The notes: generated by a model not told the origin, from the sequence alone. A stretch of DNA of 9,617 nt from Gammaproteobacteria bacterium (GCA_003232015.1 QIKU01000087.1:1-9617); one strand, 5' to 3'; counted from the first letter of the stretch, positions 1-7,615 are shown. Translations and numbers: made by a program.

Positions 1-1
1 A

Positions 2-1093
2 CGCGGCAATAAATTGTACTCGCCAACAAACTATGCACGTTTTGTTCGCTATGTGACACAAAAATACAGTGGCAAACCCTTCTATTTAATTGGCCATTCA
101 ATGGGTGGGGCGATTGCCCTGCGTTATAGCGCAATGTATCCTGCTGATGTGAAACGCCTTGTTCTTGCCGATGTGGGCGGGGTGTTGCATCAATATTCTT
201 ATGCAAAGAGTATGGCCTTTAAATGGCTGAAAACTTTGCAAGGTGTGGCTAACTGGGTTGTCCCCGGTTTCGAAGATATGCCCAGCGTGCATGAGCTGGC
301 AAATACCTTTTTTCAGAATCTTGACTGGTTGCCGATTGATGTACGTGATGCATTACGGGTTCCAGAATTACGTGCTATTATTTTAAATGGTAATTCAATC
401 CCGATAGCCAGCGTTGCTGTTTCGACTGAAAATTTCAGTGGAGCCATTCGTCAAAATAAAACGCCCACACTGATTATCTGGGGTGCATACGATCTTGTTA
501 CACCGTTAAGAACAGGAAAAATATTACAGGTACGCATGCCTAAAGCGTATTTAAAAGTGTTGTCACGCTCGGCACACTCACCAATGTTAGATCAGCCTGA
601 AGCGTTTAACAGGTTAATGCTTGCACATATTGAACAGACAGATTCCGAGTTAAGCCATCAGCACTGGCAGTTTCCAATATTTAAAAAATCCAGAAGAATA
701 GGCCAATGCAAAAATGAATTTGAAAAAACATTTACAGGTAACTATCTGCGGATTGAACTGGATAATTGTAGAAAAGCGACTATTAAAAATGCAAATATTG
801 GTTCGATTATGGCAAAAGATTCTTCCATCGATATTGAAACCAGCCAGATCATGTCGCAAGATATTGCGATTACCTTATTTGATTCAACATTAAATATAAC
901 CGGCAGCAATATTACTGCAAACATTGGCATCCAGACAGTGCGTAGCCATATTGATGTTGCAGGGGTTGACTTTAAAACTGAGACGGCCGCTGTGAATAAC
1001 TTTGGTCAGAGTGACGCGGTATTTTCTGTTAGTAATGTTAACGGCAGGCCATTGCATACTTATAAGAATTTTACGTTTGAAGGGAAGATTTGA
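2..1093 (+). CDS. alpha/beta-fold hydrolase with a C-terminal beta-helix-like domain (5'-truncated by the window)
   Basis: The reading frame is open to the left edge, so the true start and the first part of the fold lie outside. A TTG at 14 is unlikely to be the start, because the codons before it are open. Counting from that TTG, the nucleophile elbow GHSMGG gives Ser29, the WGAYD motif gives Asp160 and SRSAHSP gives His188, so the Ser-Asp-His triad is complete. A helical cap probably lies between about residues 55 and 145. The hydrolase fold should end near residue 208. About 150 more residues follow, and from about 230 they are rich in N, I, T, S and D with short beta-like repeats (for example ATIKNANIGSIMAKDSSIDI), resembling a right-handed beta-helix. 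Two cysteines (232 and 252) flank the start of that part. The substrate cannot be told; esterase, lipase or another hydrolase are all possible. Any signal peptide would be outside the window. The gene is convergent with hemL. Confidence 0.88.
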   Translation, partial: RGNKLYSPTNYARFVRYVTQKYSGKPFYLIGHSMGGAIALRYSAMYPADVKRLVLADVGGVLHQYSYAKSMAFKWLKTLQGVANWVVPGFEDMPSVHELANTFFQNLDWLPIDVRDALRVPELRAIILNGNSIPIASVAVSTENFSGAIRQNKTPTLIIWGAYDLVTPLRTGKILQVRMPKAYLKVLSRSAHSPMLDQPEAFNRLMLAHIEQTDSELSHQHWQFPIFKKSRRIGQCKNEFEKTFTGNYLRIELDNCRKATIKNANIGSIMAKDSSIDIETSQIMSQDIAITLFDSTLNITGSNITANIGIQTVRSHIDVAGVDFKTETAAVNNFGQSDAVFSVSNVNGRPLHTYKNFTFEGKI

Positions 1094-1132
1094 TTAACCA
1101 CAACGGAGAGCCTGCCCCACGAAGTGGTTAAT
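1093..1132. repeat. nested inverted repeat between convergent genes, possible terminator
   Basis: A perfect 9-bp inverted repeat, ATTAACCAC (1093-1101) and GTGGTTAAT (1124-1132), encloses a 22-nt loop. Inside it, CCAC (1117-1120) can instead pair with GTGG (1124-1127) around a GAA triloop, so two mutually exclusive hairpins are possible. It starts on the last base of the hydrolase stop codon and ends 8 nt before the hemL stop. Neither side has a U-tract, so it is not a textbook intrinsic terminator. It could stop or stabilise the ends of both convergent messages, or be a copy of a dispersed repeat. Confidence 0.5.
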
Positions 1133-1140
1133 AAATATAT

Positions 1141-2433
1141 TTAAAGCATTTTAAACACGGTTTCTGCCGCGTCCAGTGTTTTATCAATATCTTCATCCGT
1201 ATGCGCGCTTGAAACAAAACCGGCTTCATAAGCAGACGGCGCAAGATAAACCCCTTGCTCAAGCATGCCATGATAGAAGCGTTTAAAGCGTTCAACATCG
1301 CATTGCGATACTTCGGCAAAGTTGCTGACCTGTTCAGCATCGGTAAAGAACACACCAAACATACCCCCCACTTCATTGGTGGTTAAACCAATGCCGTTTG
1401 CAGCAGCGCGTTTTTTTAAACCACTGGTGAGCGCAACGACTTTTTTATTCAAACGTTCATAAAAACCCTTGCTGCTGATTATTTCCAGATTTTTAAGGCC
1501 GGCGGCCATTGCAACCGGGTTGCCGGATAAAGTACCTGCCTGATAGACAGGCCCACTGGGTGCAATCTGTTGCATAATTTCGCGTTTGCCTCCAAAGGCT
1601 CCCACTGGCATACCGCCACCAATTACTTTGCCTAAGGTGGTTAAGTCCGGTGTCACATTGTAATAACTCTGCGCGCCACCCAGGGCAACACGAAAGCCGG
1701 TCATTACTTCATCGAAAATTAAAACAGTACCATGTTTTGTACATTCTTCTCTGAGTGTTTCCAGAAAACCGCTAACAGGTGGAATGCAATTCATATTGCC
1801 AGCAACCGGTTCAACTATCACCGCTGCGATCTCACTACCCATTTCATCAAAGGTCTGTTTAACCTGTTCAATATCATTATAGTTTAAAGTAAGGGTAAGT
1901 TCAGCCAATGCAGCGGGTACGCCGGGGGAAGTGGGTACGCCCATGGTTAATGCGCCGGAGCCTGCTTTAACCAGTAATGAGTCGGAATGACCGTGGTAAC
2001 AACCTTCAAATTTTATAATTTTTTCACGACCGGTAAATCCACGCGCCAGTCGCAATGCACTCATTGTGGCTTCGGTACCTGAGCTGACCATACGTACCAG
2101 TTCGATGGAGTCAACAATCTCACACACTTTACATGCCATGGTTGTTTCAATCTCGGTGGGTGCGCCAAAACTTAAACCTTTTTCCATAACGACTTCAACC
2201 GCGGTTAAAACATCTGGGTGAGCATGGCCGACTATCATCGGCCCCCATGAGGCAACATAGTCGATGTATTTATTTTTATCTGCATCGAAAACATAAGCAC
2301 CCTGCGCCGACTTAAAAAACACTGGCGTGCCACCGACGCCGTTAAATGCACGAACCGGGGAATTGACACCACCGGGAATACATTGTTGTGCTTGAGCGAA
2401 TAAAGTCGAAGAGTTAGTTAATGAGGTTGACAT
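1141..2433 (-). CDS. hemL: glutamate-1-semialdehyde 2,1-aminomutase
   Basis: This PLP enzyme converts glutamate-1-semialdehyde to 5-aminolevulinate in the C5 route to heme and other tetrapyrroles, in the cytoplasm. The 430 residues are the usual full length. Visible family marks are the N-terminal [11 protein letters not shown] (20-30), the phosphate-binding SSGTEA (117-122), GCYHGHSD (144-151), the cofactor-ring aspartate in FDEVMTGFR (Asp241), and the Schiff-base lysine in [17 protein letters not shown] (Lys269). The QAGTLSGNP segment near 298-306 is also typical. The ATG at 2433 lies 4 nt after the thiE stop, and an AGGA lies 8 nt upstream of it inside the thiE end, so it is very probably the last gene of a thiD-thiE-hemL transcript and translationally coupled. 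The start is well supported. Confidence 0.97.
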   Translation of the reverse strand: MSTSLTNSSTLFAQAQQCIPGGVNSPVRAFNGVGGTPVFFKSAQGAYVFDADKNKYIDYVASWGPMIVGHAHPDVLTAVEVVMEKGLSFGAPTEIETTMACKVCEIVDSIELVRMVSSGTEATMSALRLARGFTGREKIIKFEGCYHGHSDSLLVKAGSGALTMGVPTSPGVPAALAELTLTLNYNDIEQVKQTFDEMGSEIAAVIVEPVAGNMNCIPPVSGFLETLREECTKHGTVLIFDEVMTGFRVALGGAQSYYNVTPDLTTLGKVIGGGMPVGAFGGKREIMQQIAPSGPVYQAGTLSGNPVAMAAGLKNLEIISSKGFYERLNKKVVALTSGLKKRAAANGIGLTTNEVGGMFGVFFTDAEQVSNFAEVSQCDVERFKRFYHGMLEQGVYLAPSAYEAGFVSSAHTDEDIDKTLDAAETVFKML

Positions 2434-2437
2434 GAGT

Positions 2438-3082
2438 TCAGTCCTGTTTAAATAGTTGTGAAAAATTCTGTGCCGATTTTTTTATATTGTCTTGTGCAAA
2501 AACAGCATGAATAACCGCAAGCATGTCTGCACCTGCGTTTATGAGCGTGCTGGCATTTTCAATGGTTACTCCACCAATTGCAACTACAGGTAACCGTAAT
2601 TGCGCTTTGGCCTGATGGAGTATATCAATTTCGGCTGGCGGGGCAGCAGGTTTTGTATGCGAAGGATAAAATCGCCCAAAGGCAACATAGTCTGCTCCCT
2701 GTAATTGTGCGGCTTTTGCTGCATCCAGGTCACTATGACAGGTTACGCCTATTATTTTTTGTTTACCAAGCTGTTCTCTGGCTGAGCGAATGTTGCCATC
2801 GGTTTGCCCCAGATGTACGCCGTCTGCATTAACGGCCAAGGCTAAGGCGATATCATCGTTAATAATAAAAAGCCGCTGCTGTCGCTGACATAAAACTTGC
2901 ACGGCCTGTGCTTCGTTAAGCTGTTGTTGCTTATTGGCCGTTTTATTTCGATACTGGATAATGTTTGCACCACCATCAATAGCTTGTTCAATATTTTCGA
3001 TAATCCGGGAACCGCATAAGATGGGATCGGTAATAACGTATAAGCCCTGTAGTTTGTTTTTATTCACTATTATATTCTTCAA
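2438..3082 (-). CDS. thiE: thiamine-phosphate synthase
   Basis: ThiE joins hydroxymethylpyrimidine diphosphate to hydroxyethylthiazole phosphate to make thiamine phosphate. It is a TIM-barrel enzyme. Motifs in order, counting from the TTG at 3082, are YVITD (15-19), IQYRNK (42-47, the family's Q-x-R-x-K strand), FIINDD (72-77), DGVHLGQTD (88-95), GVTCHS (112-117), [15 protein letters not shown] (131-145) and VAIGGVT (167-173). The length of 214 fits the family. The TTG start would overlap thiD by 23 nt and has no visible ribosome site. The in-frame GTG at 3067, which overlaps the thiD stop by 8 nt and has GAAG 9 nt upstream, seems likelier and gives 209 residues with the barrel intact. hemL follows after 4 nt. 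Function is confident; the exact start is not. Confidence 0.95.
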   Translation of the reverse strand: MKNIIVNKNKLQGLYVITDPILCGSRIIENIEQAIDGGANIIQYRNKTANKQQQLNEAQAVQVLCQRQQRLFIINDDIALALAVNADGVHLGQTDGNIRSAREQLGKQKIIGVTCHSDLDAAKAAQLQGADYVAFGRFYPSHTKPAAPPAEIDILHQAKAQLRLPVVAIGGVTIENASTLINAGADMLAVIHAVFAQDNIKKSAQNFSQLFKQD

Positions 3083-3971
3083 TTCGATTAGGATGGTATT
3101 GCCCTTGGCCTAATTTAACCGCATGACGAAGCGCTGAGTCGGTATAAGTCTGCGCTTTTTTTGCGGCATCTTGTATGGAATTATTTTTGGCAAGATAAGC
3201 TGCGAGTGCCGAGGCCAGTGTGCAGCCTGAACCATGATATTGATGCGGTAGTCGTGTCCAGCGAAAAATCTGTGGCTCAGAGTTTCCAGTTGAATATAAC
3301 GTATTGATAATTTCATCTGGATTGTTTTCATGTTCACCGCTAATTAATACATGCTTGCAACCGAGTTCGAGCAAGGAAGCAGCGCAGTCGGCTAACGCTT
3401 GTTTGCCGGTTAAGAGCCGTGCTTCTAAGCTATTGGGTGTGATAATAGTGCTGTATGGGATAATTTTTTCACGCATGGCGGCTATTATTTTTTCTGTAGG
3501 GGTATTGTCTGCGGTGAGTTTGGCTCCTCCGCCAGCACGCAAAATAGGGTCAAAAATAATATCAAGATCAGGGCTGCTTTTTAGGCTATCTTTAAGGGTA
3601 GCCGAGACAATATTTATTATCGTAACGCTGGATAGTAAGCCAAGTTTAATGGCTCTGGGCTGAATGTCTTTTAGTAGCGTGTCAATTTGCTGCTGGATGA
3701 TAAGTGCATCGGTGCTCTGGACTTGTATAACATTGTGCGTGTCCTGTACGGTTAAACAGGTGACGATGGATAAGGCATGTATCTGTAAACGGGACAGGGT
3801 TTCAATATCAGCTTGAATACCTGCGCCGCCAGTTGGGTCTAAACCGGCAAACACCAAAACAGTGGAGGCTTTACTGCTCTGACTGGTTTTACCGGATTTA
3901 TTGGGCTTGCTAGACATAGGCCAAATTGTAACATTGCTTGCCCGGTTGTTTTTATTTATGCTCGGCTCCAT
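3060..3971 (-). CDS. thiD: hydroxymethylpyrimidine/phosphomethylpyrimidine kinase
   Basis: ThiD is a ribokinase-fold enzyme that phosphorylates 4-amino-5-hydroxymethyl-2-methylpyrimidine and then its monophosphate, supplying the pyrimidine half of thiamine to ThiE. Motifs are FAGLDPTGGAGIQAD (41-55, substrate site), DPILRAGGGAKL (141-152), IITPNSLEARLL (176-187) and the anion-hole/catalytic GSGCTLASA (247-255, Cys250). At 303 residues it is longer than the usual 260-270 because of a Ser/Lys/Asn-rich N-terminal extension of about 34 residues. A second ATG at 3917 (Met19) would give 285 residues and leave about 90 nt for promoters; the ATG at 3971 leaves only 39 nt before rubredoxin. Neither start has a strong ribosome site. 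It is the first gene of the thiD-thiE-hemL unit. No thiamine riboswitch motif is visible upstream. Confidence 0.95.
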   Translation of the reverse strand: MEPSINKNNRASNVTIWPMSSKPNKSGKTSQSSKASTVLVFAGLDPTGGAGIQADIETLSRLQIHALSIVTCLTVQDTHNVIQVQSTDALIIQQQIDTLLKDIQPRAIKLGLLSSVTIINIVSATLKDSLKSSPDLDIIFDPILRAGGGAKLTADNTPTEKIIAAMREKIIPYSTIITPNSLEARLLTGKQALADCAASLLELGCKHVLISGEHENNPDEIINTLYSTGNSEPQIFRWTRLPHQYHGSGCTLASALAAYLAKNNSIQDAAKKAQTYTDSALRHAVKLGQGQYHPNRIEEYNSE

Positions 3972-4010
3972 ATACTATCTTATATGTGATTAATTACTGG
4001 TGAGAGTTCT

Positions 4011-4184
4011 ATGAGTTTTAAAAAATACGAATGCGATATTTGCGGCTTTATCTACGATGAAGAACTGGGCTTGCCGGAAGAAGGCATTGCACCGGGAACA
4101 AAATGGGATGATGTACCGGATGACTGGCAATGCCCTGATTGCAGTGTGGGTAAATCCGATTTTAATATGGTGGAAATTGCCTAG
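4011..4184 (+). CDS. rubA: rubredoxin
   Basis: A 57-residue protein beginning [17 protein letters not shown]. It has the two iron-binding pairs of rubredoxin: Cys8-x-x-Cys11 followed by GFIYD, and Cys41-Pro-Asp-Cys44 followed by VGK. The central [13 protein letters not shown] (20-32) and DVPDDW (34-39) stretches are also typical. Four cysteines hold a single Fe(III/II), making a small soluble one-electron carrier. GGTGA at 3999-4003 lies 7 nt before the ATG and supports the start. It is divergent from thiD, a neighbourhood I recall from other gammaproteobacteria, but its partner reductase or oxidase is not in the window. The residue after the second CxxC is Ser, where Gly is commoner; this should not affect iron binding. 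The gene is short enough to be missed by length-filtered gene calls. Confidence 0.96.
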   Translation: MSFKKYECDICGFIYDEELGLPEEGIAPGTKWDDVPDDWQCPDCSVGKSDFNMVEIA

Positions 4185-4329
4185 CATTATTCATATTTAG
4201 TATTTTTATCCTTAATGTTTTTTCTGAATTGGCCGATATTTTAATAGAATAACAGTTTTTTTGCATGAAGTGAGTGCTTGTTAACTCGTAAGTACATGTA
4301 ATTTATAAATTTAAGGTGAATATTAGATA

Positions 4330-5205
4330 ATGTCTGGTACAACGGCAGCAGCGCAAAATATTGAACTAAACTCGTTAGTCGGCGATATTCAGGGGCTTGT
4401 TTCGCTGCCTGAAGTGGCGATTAAAATCAGTTCGATGGTGGACGATCCTAACGTGTCGGTGGATGAAATCGGCAAGCTTGTCAGTCAGGATCCGGCTTTA
4501 ACGGTACGTGTTCTAGCCATTGCTAATAGCCCTTTCTATGGGCTTTCAGCCGAAGTAAGCACTATTGCCCGAGCGGTAACGGTGCTCGGTACCAAGCAAC
4601 TTACTGATGTGGTGTTATCAACCGCGACCACCAGTGCTTTTGCTGGTATTCCTATCCACGTTATTTCGGTGGATGACTTTTGGTACCACAGCCTGTATTG
4701 CGGCCTGTTAGCGCAGGAGCTTGCTGGTCAGCACAATCCACCACTGCGTGACTCCATGTTTGTAGCGGGTCTTTTACATGATATTGGTCACCTGGTTATG
4801 TTTAACAAAATTCCCGACCTTATTCACGACGCACTTTTGCGGACGGTGCAAGGGGAATCCTTACCTTTGTACATGGAAGAGCGCGAAGTGATAGGTTTTG
4901 ACCATGCACAAGTGGGGGCAGCTTTAGCCCGTGAATGGCATTTGCCCGCCTACTTAGTGGAGTGCATTGAATTTCACCATGAACCTGAAAAAGCAAAAGA
5001 CTTTAAACTCGAAGCCACTTTAATTCACATTGCCAATTCCGTTGCAGCACTGCCTTACAGTGACGACATTGATGAGTCTGATTTAAACTCGATAGATGAA
5101 GTATGCTGGAAAATAACCGGTTTAAAACCTGCGGACGTTCAGCGGGCAGCCAGCATTGCTCAGGAAAAAATAAACGAAATGAAAAATGTTTATTTTTCTA
5201 AATAA
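4330..5205 (+). CDS. HDOD-domain signalling protein
   Basis: The 291-residue protein is almost entirely one HDOD domain (about 15-210), a relative of the HD phosphohydrolases found in bacterial signalling, motility and second-messenger pathways. Typical marks are LPEVAIKISSMVDDP (26-40), VSQDPALTVRVLAIANSPFYG (51-71), FWYHS (His120), GLLHDIGH (His150-Asp151), FDHAQVGAALAREW (His192) and EFHHEP (His216-His217). It therefore keeps most positions that bind metal in true HD enzymes, but where a final Asp is usual it has Asn236 in IHIANSVAA. No receiver, GGDEF or EAL domain is attached and there are no membrane segments, so it is a stand-alone cytoplasmic protein. AAGGTGA at 4313-4319, 10 nt before the ATG, supports the start. 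The 145-nt spacer after rubredoxin should hold its own promoter; TTGTTA at 4278-4283 is a possible -35. Its target cannot be told. Confidence 0.92.
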   Translation: MSGTTAAAQNIELNSLVGDIQGLVSLPEVAIKISSMVDDPNVSVDEIGKLVSQDPALTVRVLAIANSPFYGLSAEVSTIARAVTVLGTKQLTDVVLSTATTSAFAGIPIHVISVDDFWYHSLYCGLLAQELAGQHNPPLRDSMFVAGLLHDIGHLVMFNKIPDLIHDALLRTVQGESLPLYMEEREVIGFDHAQVGAALAREWHLPAYLVECIEFHHEPEKAKDFKLEATLIHIANSVAALPYSDDIDESDLNSIDEVCWKITGLKPADVQRAASIAQEKINEMKNVYFSK

Positions 5206-5220
5206 AATATTTGTTAATAG

Positions 5221-5649
5221 CTACGGCTTCACAACGACAAGAATAACAATTAAAAACAAAAACACCACCGGCACTTCGTTATACCAGCGATAAAACACAT
5301 GGCTATGAGTATTTCTGTTGTGCTTAAAATCCTTAAGTAATTTCCCGCAATGAATATGATAGCCGATTAAAAAAACCGTACTGGCCAGTTTTATCTGCAT
5401 CCAGCCGGTATCTGCAAAATTTTGCCATGCATAGTCATACAAAAGCCAGCCACCCAACAGGGCGGTCAAAACTAGCCCCGGTGTCATAATGCCGTAATAA
5501 AGTTTTCGTTCCATTACCTTAAAGCGTTCAATGCTGGTAATATCGTTTGCATCACACATGGCATGGTAAACAAATAAACGTGGCAGGTAAAACAGCCCGG
5601 CGAACCAGGTCACCATAAAACTAATATGCAGTGCTTTAATCCATAACAT
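5221..5649 (-). CDS. hemJ: protoporphyrinogen IX oxidase, HemJ type
   Basis: HemJ is the membrane enzyme that oxidises protoporphyrinogen IX to protoporphyrin IX, the penultimate step of heme synthesis, in bacteria without HemG or HemY. The 142 residues match the family's length. Family marks include KALHISFMVTWFAGLFYLPRLFVYH (5-29, with the conserved His8), MERKLYYGIMTPG (46-58), GWMQIKLAS (82-90, conserved Lys87), GYHIHCGKLL (96-105), FYRWYNEVPV (119-128) and a C-terminal VVVKP. Four hydrophobic membrane segments can be placed near 6-27, 53-72, 84-101 and 124-140. It is the last gene of the clcA-like/tlpA-like/hemJ cluster, starting 14 nt after the upstream stop. AAAGAG lies about 11 nt before the ATG. 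It ends 15 nt from the convergent HDOD gene with no clear terminator between them. Confidence 0.95.
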   Translation of the reverse strand: MLWIKALHISFMVTWFAGLFYLPRLFVYHAMCDANDITSIERFKVMERKLYYGIMTPGLVLTALLGGWLLYDYAWQNFADTGWMQIKLASTVFLIGYHIHCGKLLKDFKHNRNTHSHVFYRWYNEVPVVFLFLIVILVVVKP

Positions 5650-5663
5650 GGGTACAAGGCTCT

Positions 5664-6242
5664 TTAATTTATTTTCTTAACATCGTTGGCTGGTTGCAAC
5701 TTTTGCGCTGATGCTGTTGTGCGATTACTACTTAGTGCCAGCAACTGTTGTATGTGTTTTTCGACAGCGTACATATCAAATTCACCAATTTTTTGCCGTA
5801 CAATGGTGCCGTTGGGCGCAATTAAGAAAGTTGTTGGGGTTAAGCTAACATCACCGAAGGCTTTAATCGCCTGTTTGTTAATGTCCATAGCAATTGTGTA
5901 GGGCAATGCTTTTTGTTTTGCCATTTTCATTACGTGGTCAGGCCGGTCGTAGGGCATCGAAATACCAATCACTTTTAAACCTTGTGCCGAGTATTTGTTG
6001 TGTAGCTCAATTAAGTGTGGCATTTCCTTAATGCAACCGGGGCAGGAGGTTGCCCAGAAAGTAATCAGCAGGGGTTGACCGCGTAATGAGGTAAGCTGGA
6101 TCTTTTCGCCTTTAATCGTGGTTAATTCAAGATCAGGAATGACTTTTAAGCCCGAGGGTGAAAACCACAAATAAACCAGCAAGCTAACAAAAACAAGTGC
6201 AAAGCCTGCAAGTAATTTATCTTTTGTTTTTAAATTTGACAT
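5664..6242 (-). CDS. membrane-anchored TlpA/ResA-like thiol-disulfide protein
   Basis: A 192-residue thioredoxin-fold protein of the TlpA/ResA/redoxin type. Residues 9-27 form one hydrophobic N-terminal segment after a short Lys-rich start, which fits a membrane anchor with the domain in the periplasm. The active site is WATSCPGCIKEMP, with Cys67 and Cys70 in a CPGC pair, and the cis-proline loop is LTPTTF (Pro136). GISMPYDRPDHV and FGDVSLTP are further marks of the TlpA family. The last 25 or so residues (from about 170) are polar and probably disordered. The likely role is disulfide reduction or transfer in the periplasm, as in cytochrome c maturation or metal-centre assembly; the true client is unknown. 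It starts 6 nt after the clcA-like stop with no good ribosome site, so translation is probably coupled. It precedes hemJ, which suggests a link with heme or cytochrome biogenesis. Confidence 0.9.
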   Translation of the reverse strand: MSNLKTKDKLLAGFALVFVSLLVYLWFSPSGLKVIPDLELTTIKGEKIQLTSLRGQPLLITFWATSCPGCIKEMPHLIELHNKYSAQGLKVIGISMPYDRPDHVMKMAKQKALPYTIAMDINKQAIKAFGDVSLTPTTFLIAPNGTIVRQKIGEFDMYAVEKHIQQLLALSSNRTTASAQKLQPANDVKKIN

Positions 6243-6248
6243 AGTTAA

Positions 6249-7553
6249 TTACGACCGTGTTTTAGATTCTTTTGTGTTGGCTAAATATACTTCAGATAAA
6301 GCTTGATAAATAGGGGTAGGGCAAACCAGTTTCGAAAAACCTTTGGCAATTAAAGCCGTTGCCATTAGCGGCAGCAAAAGCGATGAGTTGGTTGTCATTT
6401 CCATTACAATCACAAATGCGGTAATGGGCGTTTGTACCACGCCGGTAAAATAGCCCACCATGCCTAATATTATAAGCGATGCAGCAGGTAAAAGTGGAAA
6501 GTATTCCGCCAGATTGGCGCCGAAGCCTGCGCCTATTGATAAGGATGGGGCAAAAATCCCACCCGGTATGCCACTTAAATACGAGGCAATGGTGGCGAGC
6601 AGTTTCATAAACGGGAAGCCAGTGGTGGCTTCACCACCATCTATTAAGTGTTTGGCTTCATGGTAACCGGTGCCAAAGGTCAAGCCATTGGAACTATAAC
6701 CCAATATACTAATCAGTAAACCGCAGACAAAGGCCAGATAAACAGGGTGGGCGCAGGCAAAGTGGAGCAGCCGCCTCGAACCGTGGATTAACGTCAAACT
6801 AAACAAGCCCCCCAGTATACCGCCGCCAATGCCGCAAATAATAATAGCTACCCAGGCATGCTGGTTTAATGGCAATACCGCGTTGCTATGCCCGAAATAA
6901 GTATATTCACCTAGAATGGCAATAGCGGTTAGCCCGGCTAAAATAACCGCCAGTAATAAAATATTATTCAGGCGGCGCTCAAAATTGCGCGACATTTCTT
7001 CAATCGCAAAAATAATACCGGCCAATGGAGTATTAAAAGCGGCCGAAATCCCCGCCGCGCCCCCGGCAATAATAAGTGCCTTGGCCATATGCTGGCGTTT
7101 AAAACCCCGGTGGGTATGCAAAGAATAAATAATGGACGCGCCAACATGTACCGTGGGGCCTTCACGACCAATCGAAGCGCCACTGAACAGCCCCATAATG
7201 GTCAGCAGAATTTTACCAAAGGCAATTTTAAGCGACAGTACTTTTTTGCGCATTGCGTGGGTCGGCATTTCAAGTGCAGCAATCGTTTGAGGTATACCGC
7301 TGCCTTCGGTGCCAATAAATACATTTTTCGTTAGCCAGGCAATCAGTGCCAGACTTAAAGGTGGAATGGCTAATGCTACCCACGGGTAGGATTTAAACAA
7401 GGCTAGAAACTGGTGATCAGCTTGTTGTGCCGCAATCGCAAAAAAAGCCGCTACAGCGCCTACAATCAGTGCACTGCCCAAAAAAATGAGTCGTTGCTTG
7501 TTTTTTTTAGGTGAAAATAGCTGGCGACGGGTTTTTATCAGATGATGGCGCAT
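6249..7553 (-). CDS. ClC-family chloride/proton antiporter, ClcA-like
   Basis: A 434-residue polytopic inner-membrane protein with all the selectivity-filter motifs of the ClC family: GSGIP (84-88), GREGP (129-133), GGIFAPSLSIG (331-341) and a late tyrosine in PTPIYQAL (Tyr416). The gating glutamate is Glu131 in GREGP. The inner proton-pathway glutamate is matched by Glu186 in AIEEM. Having both points to a 2 Cl-/1 H+ exchanger rather than a channel. It stops after the membrane domain, without CBS domains, like Escherichia coli ClcA. Family roles are acid resistance and charge balance; no specific role shows here. It opens the clcA-like/tlpA-like/hemJ cluster. The ATG at 7553 has no strong ribosome site, and a 6-bp dyad (7555-7575) lies directly before it. 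The anion carried could differ from chloride. Confidence 0.94.
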   Translation of the reverse strand: MRHHLIKTRRQLFSPKKNKQRLIFLGSALIVGAVAAFFAIAAQQADHQFLALFKSYPWVALAIPPLSLALIAWLTKNVFIGTEGSGIPQTIAALEMPTHAMRKKVLSLKIAFGKILLTIMGLFSGASIGREGPTVHVGASIIYSLHTHRGFKRQHMAKALIIAGGAAGISAAFNTPLAGIIFAIEEMSRNFERRLNNILLLAVILAGLTAIAILGEYTYFGHSNAVLPLNQHAWVAIIICGIGGGILGGLFSLTLIHGSRRLLHFACAHPVYLAFVCGLLISILGYSSNGLTFGTGYHEAKHLIDGGEATTGFPFMKLLATIASYLSGIPGGIFAPSLSIGAGFGANLAEYFPLLPAASLIILGMVGYFTGVVQTPITAFVIVMEMTTNSSLLLPLMATALIAKGFSKLVCPTPIYQALSEVYLANTKESKTRS

Positions 7554-7554
7554 T

Positions 7555-7575
7555 ATCGTGGCATTTTATCACGAT
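7555..7575. repeat. 6-bp dyad immediately upstream of the clcA-like start codon
   Basis: ATCGTG (7555-7560) and CACGAT (7570-7575) are perfect inverted halves with a 9-nt AT-rich centre. The dyad begins 2 nt upstream of the ATG at 7553, so in the minus-strand message it would form a small hairpin over the ribosome-binding region, or it could be a repressor site. At 6 bp, chance is a fair alternative. Confidence 0.3.
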
Positions 7576-7615
7576 TTTGTGGTTTTTATATACCGCCCTG
7601 CCAGAGACCAAAAAA

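Noticed and set aside
3304..3663. A 119-codon plus-strand open frame inside thiD.
   Set aside because: Antisense shadow; thiD motifs occupy the same bases.
4185..4329. Search for a rubredoxin terminator in the spacer before the HDOD gene.
   Set aside because: Only AT-rich sequence with short T runs; no GC-rich stem next to them.
5189..5206. Perfect 7-bp inverted repeat TTTATTT/AAATAAA at the HDOD stop codon as a terminator.
   Set aside because: The stem is made only of A and T and would be too weak; such repeats are common in AT-rich ends.
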